Shown: positions 1 through 11,790, counted from the stretch's first letter. The stretch: 64,000 nt of DNA from Undaria pinnatifida (GCA_012845835.1 JABAKD010000014.1:9166201-9230200); one strand, 5' to 3'. Notes: generated by a model from the letters alone, not told the origin. Numbers and translations: made by a program.

Positions 1-2039
1 TTCAGAAATCGACTCAGTCAGCCAAAACGTGCTCTTCTACCTCTTATCATTGTAGCACGACGAACGAGTCGAAATTGGCCACCTTTTCGGTTGGGGAGGC
101 CCATCAACCCGAAAAAAGACGTCGACAAGACATACTACCCCTCCGTGTCGTATTACAGCACGCCTTGATTTAGCAGTTTGTCGGCATTTCTCCGTGGTCG
201 CGAGTTGACTGCAACAACTCGCTGACTGACCGCGCGCTGGATCTCTATTATCTCGTTCTTGTTTCCAGTTTCTTTTCGTTGGTCGCGAGACACTGCACAT
301 AAAAAGACTGTTTTTTTTTTGTTTTCGCTTTAGGTGCCCCAGATTCATCTCGCATTTTTTTCCGTGCACAGTCACTTTAGGGCGGCCACACAGTTGAGTT
401 TATTTTGTTCTCCCTCCTCTGCTCTTACGGTAAAAACCGACGAATTATCCGCAGCGCCTCCTAGCACGCGAGCTCGCAAGACTTGTCAAATCCATGTAAG
501 TAAGGTGCTGAAATTTTTCTTATCGCCGCTCATCGTCCCACGTGCTTTGTGTGCCTTTTTCGACCTTTTGTTACTACTACTCACAAGGTCATCATTCTAA
601 CTTCTAATTTTTAATAGGCGTTTCTTGGCTTCAACAGACAGCTTAGCTCTTGAATTTCCAGAGCTTCACATCGTCGACACAGACAACGTGTTTGTCTAAT
701 CGGTCGGTCGAGCGACTACCTGCCTTCTTAGCAGTTCCCTGTATGTAGAACGTATGATCTGATACCCTCAGCAACGAACGGTGGTCGCTGTTGAGTATTA
801 GGCGGTTGTGCAGTTTGTTGCTACACAGTGAAGGGGACGATAACTCGCAAGAAACAGGGAAAAAAAGAACAGCAGGCTGATATGTGCAAGATTATAAGAA
901 CCCCCCGGGAGAGGGTATACTGAAGTTATAGTGCGCATGCACCCTAGCCCAATTGAGAACCTAGCCTGGGTCATCATGCATATCTCATAGATGATGTCCT
1001 GTCTGTGCGGTAATTGATCAAATTGTGAGCGAGGGCACTGCTCCTTCTTCATGGGGCAAGTGAAACGAGGGTAACTCTCCTCCTATATTCGCGCTTTTGG
1101 GGTCCATGTCTACCGATCAAAACGAAAAACGCTATTATTGTCGTATGTGACGATACGACCTGGCGTGGTCACAGAGAGGCTGGCGCTAGCAGAAATTAAG
1201 CCGACCGAGGAGGAGCGAGCAAGATGCACGAGGCAAGAATATATTATTGATGTTTTAACGGGCGCTTTCGGCCAACAGAATAAGGAACACTGACTGGGGA
1301 AAAACGGACTGTTGTTGTGTCGAGAGTTCAGGGGACACTGAAAACTGACGAGGAAGAACAGAGAGAGGGATGAGGGAAGAGCGAGGAGAATACCACCTGT
1401 TCGAGGCTAGAAAGGTCGGGCAGCCAGCAGTGTCGCAGTCAACGCGTGCTGCGCTGACGCGCCCTGCGACAACGGGGAACACTATTTTTCCTCATCCCCG
1501 ACTCTTGTCACAGGAGGTCCATACCGATCCAAAACTCCGACTTGAAGAAATAATATGGTCGAAAGCGCGACCCAAGGTGTAGCCCCCTATGGCCTATGTA
1601 CTATGCCGATGATGCCAGTCAGTGTAGTAGTGTTAGGGGAATACTGATCTAGGGACCGAATACTGCTATGCAGGGGTGCCTCTGGCTCTGTAACGATCAC
1701 TCACAAGAGGGTTGCTTGGACGCCGTATATCTAGTATGGGCTTGTTTGCTTGCTGTCCGCCGAATGCCTTCTGAGCGAAGGGAGGGGCGGAGCCATTCGT
1801 TCGGGCAGAGAGGCGATAACGCCTGCCAGGTAATAAGGGGATAACTGTTGTTGTTATAAATCATAACTCCGAAACGGGGGAAAGGGAATACCATAACATA
1901 GGTATAAGATGTACAAATAACAACGATTAAACAACGACACTGGGTAGTAGAAGTAGTAGTTCCTCAGCAGTAAACTGTTGTTCAATAGTCTCGTCGGCCG
2001 CAACCGATTTTTACGAAAATACGAAGGGTCAACGCCTGC
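1..2039. other. No supported gene; unassigned sequence
   Basis: Short ORFs on both strands show no recognisable domain, no repeat family and no consistent coding signature. A homopolymer T run lies near 311-320. I could not match this stretch to any of the element families found elsewhere in the window. Confidence 0.4.
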
Positions 2040-2326
2040 GGAATAGGTAGAGAGGGTAGGTACCCCCATTTTCAACGACCGGGTTTGAGCCACTCAGAGC
2101 GCGAGTGGCTCTGTACCTCACTGACAAATATACTTGGCGACTGTCCAAGTGCAGATTAGCTTCTCATTCTATACAATGGCGCTCTCATTTAACATAATCG
2201 CAAAAGCTGAAGACTGCAGAGGAACAGGAGGGTTTCGCTAACGTGAGTGGTCCCGACCCACTGCAACCCCCCCCCCCCCCCAACCCCGAACGAAACCCTT
2301 CGCCCCCCCTATCTTTGTCTTGGTCT
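2040..2326. repeat. Family C short TIR element, copy 1 (diverged)
   Basis: The left part resembles other C copies: a run of C then TTTTCAACGACCGGGTTTGAG, followed by an interrupted copy of the CACTC...GAGTG palindrome, CTCTGTACCTCACTGACAAA, and a right half with GAACAGGAGGG and CCCACTGCA. It ends with CTTGGTC, as other C copies do. Poly-C runs inside are probably slippage products. No coding capacity; a non-autonomous DNA element is inferred. Confidence 0.5.
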
Positions 2327-3436
2327 AAACGTGCTACATTTAGCGTAGCATGCGCCTGCGGTGCGTGTCGTGCGTGGCCCTGGCCTGACGTTCAACTTTC
2401 ACCAGGCACATTTCCTACCACGCCTGCCAGCAGTCCCGGCAGTCTCGGGGGTCACCGATGCTGTATTCGTCAATTTGGTTTCGGCACTTACTTTTATTTC
2501 CCCCACGGAAGTACCAAACGGTGTTACCAACAGCACGAGCCACAGCGACGGCAAAGTCTAGAGCTTTCGGCCGAAAGCTTGTGAGATAACATATTGACCA
2601 CCCGAAAACACGTTACATGCTACCGGTTCGTGGTAGGTAGTTTTTTTTTTTTTGGTCTGAGTCTCTCCTCGCTTTAAAAAAAGCACTATCTACAGTAGTA
2701 TAGTCTATATAATATTTGTTAGAGAATCTATCTGTCCCGCCTACAAAATAAAATTGGAGTAGGCTACAAGTGCAACCCAATGAGCATGTCATGGTATGAT
2801 ACCTTATAATGTCGACGAGCAGTGTGATTGCTGAACCCTATGCGCGATAAAAATTAAAGGCAAGAACCGGGGGAGAAGGGACGAAACCTGTGACCACGGT
2901 TTGTCCAGAAGCTGGAAAGTAAAAGTGTGCAAAAAAAAAAAAAAATTAGAAAAATAAAAAAAAATGTTAATAAGATACACACAGGAAAAATATTACCAAT
3001 GCTTGTAGTGTACCTAGTTTGCAAGAATGATATTCCGGCGATTTCGGGTCAAGGGGCTCCGTCATTCGAAAAAACAAAAACATGAAAAAAAAACAAGAAA
3101 TAGAGTGCTGTTGATACCCCTTAACAACGAAGCACGCGTCCGAAACAATTATAGCAATGAATGTCTAAATCCATCGATATAGACAGGCTGACCGTTCTTC
3201 TAGGCTAGGCGAGCGAGCACTGCATCAGATATTATCCTAGCACTCCATGATACAGTATCATATACCTGGTACCTGGTAGTATCATACATATATTAATGAG
3301 GACACACAACAACCCGTAATACGCGCGATCGGAGTATCACACACAGCTTGTAAAGATGAGTTTCGACAAAATATTAGATCTCACAGCTAGTCTAATCTAA
3401 TTTTTATAATATATTAACAGTATCATAGACTTCTGG
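2327..3436. other. Unassigned AT-rich stretch with a weak A-family trace
   Basis: A/T homopolymers occur at 2641-2653 and 2931-2945. At about 3038-3069 the words CGATTTCGGGTCAAGGGGCT and CCGTCATTCGAAA match the 3' half of family A (CGATTTTGGGTTAAGGAGCC, CCGTCATTCAGAAA), so an old A fragment is likely. No gene is supported. Confidence 0.35.
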
Positions 3437-3770
3437 ACCAAAGCTACGGTAGGAGGGGGGGGGGGGGGGGGTGTATCCCCTTTTTCACGGCCGACTTTTC
3501 ACCACTCACACACGGCGAGTGACTCTGCACACCCCACCTCATCACTGACAAGAATAAATCAGGCTAGTAGAAGAGTTGTTTGGCCCACAGCAGCGCAGCA
3601 AAAACCATTATATTGCTGATCCATATCGTAAACTCCAAACAGCACGAGAGACCTTAAGACCGGGGAAAGAAAGGAACAGGAGGGGGCACTCGCGCGAGTG
3701 ACCGCAAGCCACTGCAAAAATAAAAGACCCCCGAGCTGACCCCAACACCGTGGCCACGGTCTCTCCGCCT
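3437..3770. repeat. Family C short TIR element, copy 2
   Basis: Begins with CCAAAGCTACGGTAGGAG and a G run, the usual C left end. It contains TTTCACGGCCGAC, TTTTCACCACTC, GACTCTGCACACC, a GGAACAGGAGGGGG segment and the exact palindrome CACTCGCGCGAGTG at 3687-3700, then CCACTGCAAAAA. The right end decays into CCGTGGCCACGGTCTC. No ORF of interest. Confidence 0.65.
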
Positions 3771-5131
3771 AGCTTTACCTCTTACCAGTGTGTTTCCTTC
3801 TTCGCAGGCCGAAGTAAAGTATCCCCTCTAAAGAACACAGCGGAAATGGGGGGAAACGATGTCCGTGTGATTCAGGTAACAACCCTTTGGCAGATAGAAT
3901 GAAACCCGGGTGGGGCGGGTTGTGGCGATTGTTTTAATGAACTTCATGCCCCCTCCTGCCCTCCTCCCGCTACAAGCACGCCTTCCAGCAAATAATTATA
4001 CAAATCGTCGTATCCCGGGTGAGATACGTATGCCACGATATAGAGGTGTTTTTAAAAACGGCTTGATTTCTGGGTTTCCTCGTTCGAGGAGCTCTATACC
4101 TCTACAACAACATCAAACAGCAACGACGACGACAACAACAACGAAGGAGCCCCGGTTACTCCCAAAACGTTTCAGCCACAACAAGTTCCATATCCTGTTA
4201 TTATAGTAGAATGGTCGTATATTATGTCATACTGAGTACATAGATTTTCCGCATGCACGGGTTATCTAAGCACAGGGGCTTCGCTCGGATAACACCCTCC
4301 TCCTGTGTACGACTCTGTCGTCGTGGCGGGTGAGCTAATTGGTTACCGTTTGCGTCCCGTTTTGTTTCTCGTGGCATGCTTCGTATCTATAGATACAGAC
4401 CGAGGCCGCGATAGGGCCACACCGAAAATCCCACACATATATATAGTCTACTACGATATCTAAGAGACGTGCGTGGGCACTACGGTAGGGCCGCACGGTC
4501 ATTTTCTGCGGCTCTAAAGATGTATTTCGAGGAAGCACATAGAAACAAGCCAAAGGTGAGAATGTGTTGTTTTGGGTGCACACATCACCAGTAGTAAGAC
4601 TATACATGCAGATAGCTTTTCCTTGTAATACTACAGTGAGTGCGTGGACGGTATGGTTGGTTGGAAGACACGCTCTAAGCATTGTTGTCAGATGGCAACA
4701 CGAAAGTTGTACTGCTGCAGGCCTATCGCCAGGGAAACACTTACCTTCTTTTCATTCCGAACACCGCAATCCTCTCTTCGAGAGCCCAGACGGGGAGATA
4801 TGTACTTCTGCAAAACCAACAGTGAGTAACAAAGAAAAACGAGAAAAATGAAAAATAAATGTCAATTTCTTTCTCGATTCGTACAGAAATCGAAATCCTC
4901 CTCGATTGTTCGTCGGGTTGGCTGTTCGAGGACTGTGTGGCGTCTGGGATCAAGATCCGCGCGCTCCTCTGACATCACCGATGATAAGTATGGTGAGACA
5001 TACATGGTATACATGGTATACCTATAACAGGGATATCGGGTAGTAGTGTGTGTCATTAGTTGCTTTAGTTGAGGGTGAGCAGCTATAGACTAATCAGAGA
5101 TATTTCCGCAAGGAAAAGGGAGCTGGGCGCC
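3771..5131. other. No supported gene; unassigned sequence
   Basis: Contains a short (CAACGA)-rich stretch near 4100-4145. Several overlapping ORFs of about 60-115 codons show no domain and no preference for one strand. Nothing here matches the repeat families. Confidence 0.35.
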
Positions 5132-5776
5132 GAGTCATCCCACGATAGGAGCGCAACAAAGAGTTTCTGGGCCCCTTAAACATGAAGATATCTCAGTACC
5201 TCACGCGAAGCAACTGACTTCGAAGACATTCGCCCGCACAACCCGACCACTATTTTATAACAATATTCTCAGGACGTCAGCTGTGAGTTTGTATGCGCTC
5301 TAGTAGACTACTACTAATAGTCCAGAAACAAACACACTATTTGAAAAACTATCGTACTACCTATTATAGTTCTACATATACTTTTGCTTGAGGGAGGTCA
5401 ACGGGTCAGAACGCCAGAAACATGTAATAAGATTAAGGGGCTGTTACAAACGCAGGGGTCACCCTTTCTTTGCAGGTTTCTCTGCTAGGCAAGTTTCACG
5501 TTGATCACTCACTTGTACTAGATAAACCCTTGTATTAGTTCCACACTCGCCACGGACGAACTGAATAGCGTTCAATTCCGCGAGGCAAAACCATCATCCC
5601 CTTTATCTTATACGCACATGCCTTCAAAGGCATGTGAAACCCTTATATATTCAGCCGTATCCCATATCTTACGCCTTGTTAGGCTCCCAAGGGAATACCA
5701 TACCAAACGCCATATAGCCTAAGGGCAGCCCCTTACGGGGGGGGAGGTGACTCCGCTGCACGCCTGCCGTGGGATG
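5132..5776. repeat. Family B-like element with an extra ~480 bp inside
   Basis: The left end GAGTCATCCCACGATAGGAG and the right end CTGCACGCCTGCCGTGGGAT are in opposite orientation, as expected for B TIRs. The first ~125 bp carry the B words ACTGACTTCGAAGACATTCG and GCACAACCCGACCA. After about 5260 the sequence is not B-like until the right TIR at about 5747. Either an insertion occurred inside B or two B fragments flank unrelated DNA. Confidence 0.45.
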
Positions 5777-5827
5777 AGCACTCGTTGGCGCAACGTAAGA
5801 GGCGATTTCGTCATAGTTGGTGCGTAT

Positions 5828-5912
5828 GAGACGCGTGCGCTACGACCGGGGCAATACTGTTTAGCTCAACCGTGTGTTCTGAATGACGGCGGGGGGCGGC
5901 TGCTCCTAAGCG
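5828..5912. repeat. Family A fragment at the edge of the copia relic
   Basis: Starts GACGCGTGCGCTACGACCG, followed by TTCTGAATGACGGCGG and GGCTGCTCCTAAG. This is the reverse-orientation A end (GCGTGCTACGATAGAGG ... TTCTGAATGACGGGGCTCC). It stops where the minus-strand copia linker ORF ends, so the retroelement was probably cut or joined here. Confidence 0.6.
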
Positions 5913-5928
5913 AAAAATGGTGGGACTT

Positions 5929-6912
5929 TCATTGTGAGTGTTTCGATCCGTCGACACTTGGCTCAGCGGATGGTCCGGTGGCCTCAGATGGCGATAATCC
6001 AGCGACTCCAATGGTCCCATGTGATGCTGTTGGTCCAGCTCCGGTAATTCCGGTTCCGGTGATTCCAGCGGGTGCTAATCCGTGAAGTGGTTGGCATCTT
6101 AGTATGTCGTTGGGGATTTTAATCACCCGGTTTTCCTCCTCCGAGGTCCGAAACGGGTCTCTCTCGGCGTAGGTAAACTCAACACACGTGATCGGTGGCT
6201 TTGTCCACGATGCTTTTGTCGCGCGCGTGTTGTCGAAGGTATCCTCGACTCTTGGATTGGGTCTTGTACTGGCGGTCTCGTGATGCGGTACATTTGGTAC
6301 GGCCCCAGATGTAGTAGAATGTGCGTCCCCTGGAGAAATAGCAGGTGTAACTCCTGACAATGACACCCCAACTTCTTGCGGTAGTGCTCCAGCCCTTGAT
6401 CGCGGTTCTCCAATCTCTGGTGAAGATGACGCCTCTTCTTCTGATGAGGATGCTCCAGCTCCCGTCGATGACGTCCCGGCTGTTGACGATGACCTTTCCT
6501 CTTCCAGAAGGTTGTTCGCGTAGTAGTGTAGCATGACCTGGACTAGCGCGCAAAAGCGCTCCACCTCAGTGACAATGGCTTCCTCGGGCGTGGCGTCCGG
6601 GATTTGCGCATGTTGGCGCTCAGTCTCCGTGGCAGTAGCCTCTTCAGGCGTGTTGTTTCCGCCTCTTGGTGTGCGCTCCTTTTGGGTTGCAATATTCTGT
6701 CCATACCGCGCGGATTCGTTTTTCGTTGGGGCGTTGCCGTCGTGGTGTGTTCCATGGCGATCCTGGAGTTGATGACAAGTCCTTGGGTCTCTGTGAAGGC
6801 GCGATCGCCTTGATTGGCGTTGTTTCTTGCCTGTGCTGCAGGAACTGCAGCAGGCGTTGATGACATATAAGCCGTGCCGCCAAGGGTGCGAAGAAATACG
6901 TTGTAAGAGCAT
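5929..6912 (-). pseudogene. Copia polyprotein spacer and acidic linker remnant
   Basis: A 327-codon open frame, rich in Glu, Ser, Thr and Pro, resembling the low-complexity linker that lies between integrase and reverse transcriptase in copia polyproteins. It contains a short internal duplication (TPEEATATETER then TPEEAIVTEVER). Its first ~100 codons lie over the end of the post-protease spacer, which is better read in another frame, so the ORF start is not a true start. No integrase HHCC or DDE region precedes it, showing an internal deletion of roughly a kilobase or more. Confidence 0.55.
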
Positions 6913-7044
6913 ACACCCTTGTCCTCTGGGTGTTGGGTGCGCGGAAGCAAATTGCAGCTGTCGAACTACAAATGGGGGTTTCCCGTCTCGAGGATATTGC
7001 TTACCCCTGAGGGCATTGCTTTGATCGAGGAGAAGACGTTGCGT

Positions 7045-7300
7045 CCCAGTCTAGGTACGAACATGACCGAGATGCGAACAGGAACACGCTGGCCAGCCTG
7101 GTCGATGATGTATCCCCAGATGGTGCCTGTTGGCTGTTGTTGCGAATACCTTCTTGTTCCCGTTGGTCATGATGGCCTTCGGCTCCTTTAGCATTGTGTA
7201 AGCCCTGATGCTCTTCCGCAGTCTTGAGACCAGCTCTTCGTTTATCAAGTGGTCCGACGCACCGCTGTTCACAGTCATCGTGAACCTGTCGCTGTGGGGG
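7045..7300 (-). pseudogene. Copia aspartic protease fragment, catalytic Asp lost
   Basis: The minus-strand frame reads TVNSGASDHLINEELVSR. Copia proteases carry D-S-G-A in a (V/L)DSGASDH context; the Asp is the catalytic residue that processes the Gag-Pol polyprotein. Here it is Asn (AAC instead of GAC), so the protease would be inactive. The fragment lies just after gag in a different frame. Downstream, frameshifted, the protein continues as a typical post-protease spacer (FVPRLGRNVFSS, then ILETGNPHLQF in the same strand, around 7070-6980). Confidence 0.7.
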
Positions 7301-7318
7301 TGAAAAACCTTGTTGCCG

Positions 7319-8425
7319 CTACCATTGGGGTGAAAACCCCCTATTGCCGCTACCAGCTAGCAGCCCTGCAAACGCGAATCCCTCTTCGAAACCATCGTCG
7401 AAATTGAGGGACGGCTTTTTGTCGCCATTGCGGCGTGTGCTCGCGCGTTGTACATCGGAGGCAGTGTGAGCGCGTCTACTCTGCGGTGGGCGTGGCGCTC
7501 CTGGCTTGTAGCATTCCGTGTCGTCGTGCGAGGTAGTTTTGTGTACAGAATACCACTTGTGCCCAGCTCCAACGTTGTATGCTGTCTTGTCGTTTGAAGA
7601 TTCCTTGTTCTTCTGCTTGTTGTGGGCGCCAGTAGATCTGCTGTCATAGTCGTCCTTCCTTTTCCAGCAGTTGCGGGCGTAGTACTCTTGCTTTCCGCAA
7701 TGACTGCAAGTCGATGCCGCAGTCATGGCTGCGCCACGACCAGCGATCTTGGTGTCGCTGTTGCGCGAAAGATCATCCAAGTAAAGATGGCGCATCGTGC
7801 TTTGTATCTGATCAGTGTCGAAAGCCGGGTCTCGGTACATCATCATCTTGATGTCCTTGTACTCCGCCGTGAATCCTTGAACACATACGTCCTTGAATCT
7901 GCTGTCGGAAATCGTCTCGCCCATCTTCTCGAGCTCAAAGCGCGCAAGCTTTTTTCCCATGAAATAGGAATCCGGATCTACTCCTTGCTTCATGTTGGAC
8001 TTGATGAGCTTGTCCTTTTTTGCCCGGATCACTTCGTGAGTGACCTTGTTGCACTTCGAAACAAGCTTTTGTAGGGCATTTTGTCCGTCATCGGTCGTCC
8101 CAGTCTCATCCTCGTGCTTGAGTACAAGTAGAGATGCTGGTTTCTCCGGTGTTAGTAGAAAAAACATGGCGTACAGGTCTTGATTTGCCCTTTCATAAGC
8201 TGCGATTTCTTGTGCGAGTGCTGGTGGTGAAGATCCCGTACCGGCCGTCGCCTCGGTCGATCCAGGATGCCCTTTAATGAGGCTAGCGATATCGCGTCCG
8301 GATGCTCCAATTACAACCGCTAATATTTTATACCCATCTCGAAAATCGGCTGGGCTGCGCCCATCGAACGTTCGCAATCCTTTGATGGTTTGAGCGAGTG
8401 AAGCGCTGCTGCTGGATTTCCCCAT
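7319..8425 (-). CDS. Copia-type Gag with degenerate CCHC zinc knuckle
   Basis: A 368-residue ORF beginning MGKSSSSASLAQTIKG. Gag packages the element's RNA into cytoplasmic particles. The middle of the protein has the helical, charged character of copia Gag. Near residue ~245 it has CSHCGKQEYYARNC, the CX2CX4HX4C nucleic-acid-binding knuckle in which the His position is Tyr (codon TAC, one transition from CAC), so metal binding should be damaged. The tail is basic and Ser/Arg-rich. The start is the first ATG of a long open frame. The ORF stops at a small duplicated stretch (about 7296-7350, repeating TAGCGGCAA and TTTTCACCCC), after which the protease continues in another frame. It is one of the longest intact ORFs in the window but belongs to a dead element. 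Confidence 0.8.
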   Translation of the reverse strand: MGKSSSSASLAQTIKGLRTFDGRSPADFRDGYKILAVVIGASGRDIASLIKGHPGSTEATAGTGSSPPALAQEIAAYERANQDLYAMFFLLTPEKPASLLVLKHEDETGTTDDGQNALQKLVSKCNKVTHEVIRAKKDKLIKSNMKQGVDPDSYFMGKKLARFELEKMGETISDSRFKDVCVQGFTAEYKDIKMMMYRDPAFDTDQIQSTMRHLYLDDLSRNSDTKIAGRGAAMTAASTCSHCGKQEYYARNCWKRKDDYDSRSTGAHNKQKNKESSNDKTAYNVGAGHKWYSVHKTTSHDDTECYKPGAPRPPQSRRAHTASDVQRASTRRNGDKKPSLNFDDGFEEGFAFAGLLAGSGNRGFSPQW

Positions 8426-8438
8426 GATGATGATGAGT

Positions 8439-8788
8439 AGTATGTACCAGGTAGCAGTTCACTCAAATGCCTTGTATGATCCCACACAGAATGTAGTAGT
8501 ACCAGTAATCCCGCCGCACGTATGATACGTGCTGCTATAGACTATGGAACAGCCGTTTCAAGTGCAGTAGTGGTGCTTGTCTAGAAATCCAAGGCGTTGT
8601 GGAGGTTTCGAAATTTCGAAATTCGAAAAAATACAGCAGTAGTATACTTATGTATGCTGCTGGGTGCTGGCTTGCACTAGTCGCCTTGATGGTAAGAGTC
8701 TCCTTTAGCAGACCGCTACTCTACTGTCGGGAGTGCTCTTAATACATCCTGTCGCTTGGAGTTCGGCGAGTCCTTCTGAGAAGTCGCG
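8439..8788. other. Upstream flank of the minus-strand copia body
   Basis: This is where a 5' LTR and primer-binding site would be expected for the minus-strand element. I see no TG...CA-bounded repeat with a partner left of 5929 and no clear tRNA-complementary site. A small palindromic stretch (TTTCGAAATTTCGAAATTCG) occurs near 8608-8628. Confidence 0.3.
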
Positions 8789-8938
8789 CCTTTGTCCCGC
8801 ACTCTTAACGAGGTGCGTTGGGCTCGAATTTTGGTCGGTCTATCTCGATGACCACACGTGAAGCCTTTGGTCCGCACTCAACAAGAGGTGCGTTGGGCTC
8901 GAAGTTTGTTCGGTCTATCACGATGATCACACGTGAAG
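8789..8938. repeat. Two tandem ~75-bp units
   Basis: The words CCTTTG(T/G)(C)CCGCACTC, GAGGTGCGTTGGGCTCGAA, TTCGGTCTATC and CACACGTGAAG occur twice, 75 bp apart. It may be part of a degenerate LTR or untranslated leader of the neighbouring copia relic. Confidence 0.75.
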
Positions 8939-10610
8939 TTCCCTCGAATTTGAGGTCAGAGCTCTATTAACAGACAGTATTGTATACCGTCGAGAGTTGC
9001 CTCTGTACCCCTGTTGCTCAGAATGGCTCGCTTGTTTGGAGTCGAGGCAACGTGCAGCAGTTGTATATTCGAGTGTATCGAGGTTTTAATTTTGTTTTTC
9101 CAGATCTACAAAATAATGTGGTGATCAGAATGTTCCGTGGGTGGTAGCTCTGTCGGTCTGTCCCTCTCGAAAAATGTTAAGTACAATGCTCCTTTGGCAG
9201 ATAGTGGTCAGGCGTGTAGGGAGCTGTTTGACTTATACGCTGATGTTGCTCCGTGTAATTGGGGCTGATTGTCCACGGGTATGGATTACGCTTCAGCAGA
9301 GCCCCCAACCTACAACAGTGGTGGGGTTGTGAGATGAGGTTGCTGAGTTACGACGTTCAGCAGTTTCGCTCGATTATATAGAGATATCGCCTGTAAAACT
9401 AGACGAAGGGCGAGATGACACGGTCGTGACGGTGCTCGATGGGTGCCACTAGTCGTATTATAGCAGTTAGACAACAGCAGTAGTTGCTTTACGCAGGACC
9501 CTCTTCGATACACGTGGTACCCACGCGAACCGTACATGAATATATTTTCAACGAAGTACTCTTCGATGCTGGATTCTCCTTGTCGTATGAAGAAGCTCCC
9601 CGTTAAGCAGCAGAAGTAGCAGACTTCTTGACCCCCTCCTAGCCAGTAGTGGTGACAATGGTCGTGAACCGATGTGCCAGCTGCTTGACGCGTTTGCGCG
9701 ATACGAGGAACGCAACCTGTTGACCTTTAGGTGGCGGTGTGTAGCATGTACATTGTGTCAGCCCGTAGCTGGTATACCCTTGCGTAGGCTCGCTTGCGGA
9801 TGACCCGATCAAGACACAGCCCCTATGATAATTAGAGGCTAACGCAGACTAACGGTTAAGTGTGCCTGTAGAAGAGGTTCAAAGAAGAAAAGAGAAGAAG
9901 TTCGTTGGTCGGCGACCCCAGGCCGATACGTTGATTGACGATAAATTTACTCAGCAGATGAGAGCTGATGGTGAGCAAAAAAGTGATCGAGGTGAGTCTG
10001 GTCATTACTTGATTGAGACGGCACAATGCGTATGCTACGGACAGATGCCCTCTATGATGGGTAGTTGTCTGATCTACCTACAGCAACGTTTCCTGAGGCT
10101 TGCTCGTGGTCTACCGTGCCTATGGCAATATTCCCTGAGGTTTGCTCCCGGGAGCTTAGCCACGTCAACGTCCCAAAGTCAGCCTAAGATCATATTTCAT
10201 GAATATTGCTATGCGTACGTTTTTCTGCCGCATTATTTTTTTACACCGCATTGCTCGTACGTACTAGAATACAAGTACCAGTTTTTTATATGATTAACCA
10301 GTAAACGGCTGTGCATCATGTATCCAAGTTATTACTGCTGAGACTGCTGCATGCTAAAAATGCCGCATCGATAAACAAACGACACTTAACAGACATATTA
10401 TCATTCTCTGTTGTATGCATACAAGCAACTCGCAATGTATACCAGACGACTTTCAAGTGTTATCAAGTAACGACATGACGGTTACTGACAAGTAGCATCA
10501 CTAATATTCATGACCACATACAAAAATGAAATATAGCATTGAAAACAACCAAAAACAATAAGAGAAACCTGTGGTTCTGAGCCGCTGAAAACGGAGACCA
10601 TCACAGTAAA
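8939..10610. other. No supported gene
   Basis: A plus-strand ORF at 9862-10293 (143 codons) begins MPVEEVQRRKEKKF but shows no domain, and its middle contains an imperfect direct repeat (CCTGAGG(C/T)TTGCTC near 10092 and 10136). I treat it as chance or as debris of the neighbouring element. Confidence 0.3.
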
Positions 10611-10928
10611 TGTTGAGTGCATGCTTGGATATGATACGGATATAATGGCGGTTGAGTATAGTAGGGGTTTCCAGTGATAGGTTAGCTTCATGTTCGCGGG
10701 ATATCGGGATGACGGAATGTGTCCCGGGCTGTTTAGCCGACACTCCTCCTCTCCTTCATCTTGTTCTTCTTCTATCGAGGAGTCTTCTTCTCTCCACGTT
10801 GCGCCTCGGCATGGAGCCGTGATAATATAATACGTCCATGATGCATTTATCTACCTTCTGCTGATCCACTACCCTCGGCTGATTGTGCAATGAATGAGTA
10901 AGCCCTCTACGCTTCTTAGGGAATAACA
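10611..10928 (+). repeat. 5' LTR of the copia element
   Basis: Starts TGTTGAGTGCATGCTTGG and ends CTTAGGGAATAACA. It shares with the right LTR the blocks GGGATATCGGGATGACGGAA, GAGGAGTCTTC, CTCCACGTTGCGCCTCG and AAGCCCTCTACGCTTC. No clear initiator-tRNA primer site follows it (the next bases are AACAAGAAAATTATC). Confidence 0.75.
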
Positions 10929-11384
10929 AACAAGAAAATTATCTCGCGCCGTACGCGGTAGATTCCTGTTCGAAGCAAAGGGTGCTGCATAAAAAGAGCC
11001 CTCCCTGTGAAAGGGAGCAAGATGGTTGTCCTATTTCATGCCTGAGGGCGAGGTCAAACTGGGCGGTGTGGACGTGAAAGCGTTGGCAGAGAGAGCGGGG
11101 AGCTCTCAGCGGGCCAAGATACGAGAGCTGGAAGAGCTGCTTGCAAGAAGGGACCGCCTCGAGAAATAAATTGAGGGTGGTTTTCGTTATTGGTTTCCGG
11201 ACCACCGACCAGATTTCGAAAGGATGGGACGAACTCTACCGAATCAAAGGTCAGATTGATGAAACCAAACTAATCATTTGCGAGTGCTCGTAAGTACTCC
11301 TCAAGCTTTCCAACCTCTTTTTACGACAGGAGCAAATGCGAGAGATTCGCGGCCAACCCAGACACAAGAGAGGAGAGCGGGCGT

Positions 11385-11790
11385 GGCAAGGTGGAAGTCA
11401 CAGCTCGCAATCCCACTGCTTGAAAGTGGGAGCGAGAGCACGGCACAGCAGCAAACGTAGGAGCAACAGCAGCAGCAGCAATTCGAGACGGAGGAAAATG
11501 GAACTGTGGTTGATGCGGGCAGAGAGATAGTGGAATTGGAGACGAGGGAGAAAGAGCAGGAGGTGTTAGTGTTGCAGCTGCAACAGGAGCAGCAGCGGCA
11601 GCTGCAACCTCTGGCGGCACCACCACCTGTTTGGAAGTCACAGCTCGTAACCCTCTACTTGAGACTGGGAGCGAGGGCACTGCACAGCAGCAGCCTCAGG
11701 AAAAGCTCAGCAGTTTAAGACGAAGAGACAAGGCATGGTTGATGCAGGCAAAGAGATGGTGGAGTTTGACACGGGGGGGGAGGGATGGCT
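11385..11790 (+). pseudogene. Polyprotein debris with ~235-bp tandem duplication
   Basis: The block GGAAGTCACAGCTCG...GGGAGCGAG(A/G)GCAC...GCACAGCAGCA occurs at about 11391 and 11632, and GTTGATGC(G/A)GGCA(G/A)AGAGAT(A/G)GTGGA at about 11504 and 11738. In one frame both read EVTARNP, and the second continues LLETGSEGTAQQQ. It is Gln/Ala/Glu-rich, like a retroelement linker, but I cannot assign a domain. Confidence 0.45.

Larger units (their letters stand above)
5929..8425 (-). mobile_element. Decayed Ty1/copia retrotransposon body (minus strand)
   Basis: Read on the minus strand, the order is gag with a zinc knuckle (8425-7319), a shifted-frame protease with the SGASDH motif (about 7278), a post-protease spacer, then an acidic Ser/Glu/Pro-rich linker (to 5929). 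This is the Ty1/copia order, but the integrase core and reverse transcriptase/RNase H are missing: the linker follows directly after the protease spacer. No LTR pair could be found by eye on either side. A family A fragment abuts the left end. The element is inactive: frames are broken and key residues changed. It is distinct from the plus-strand copia element at 10611-15500. Confidence 0.75.

Noticed and set aside
9862-10293. 143-codon plus-strand ORF before the copia LTR
   Set aside because: No domain, biased content and an internal direct repeat; cannot be separated from chance.
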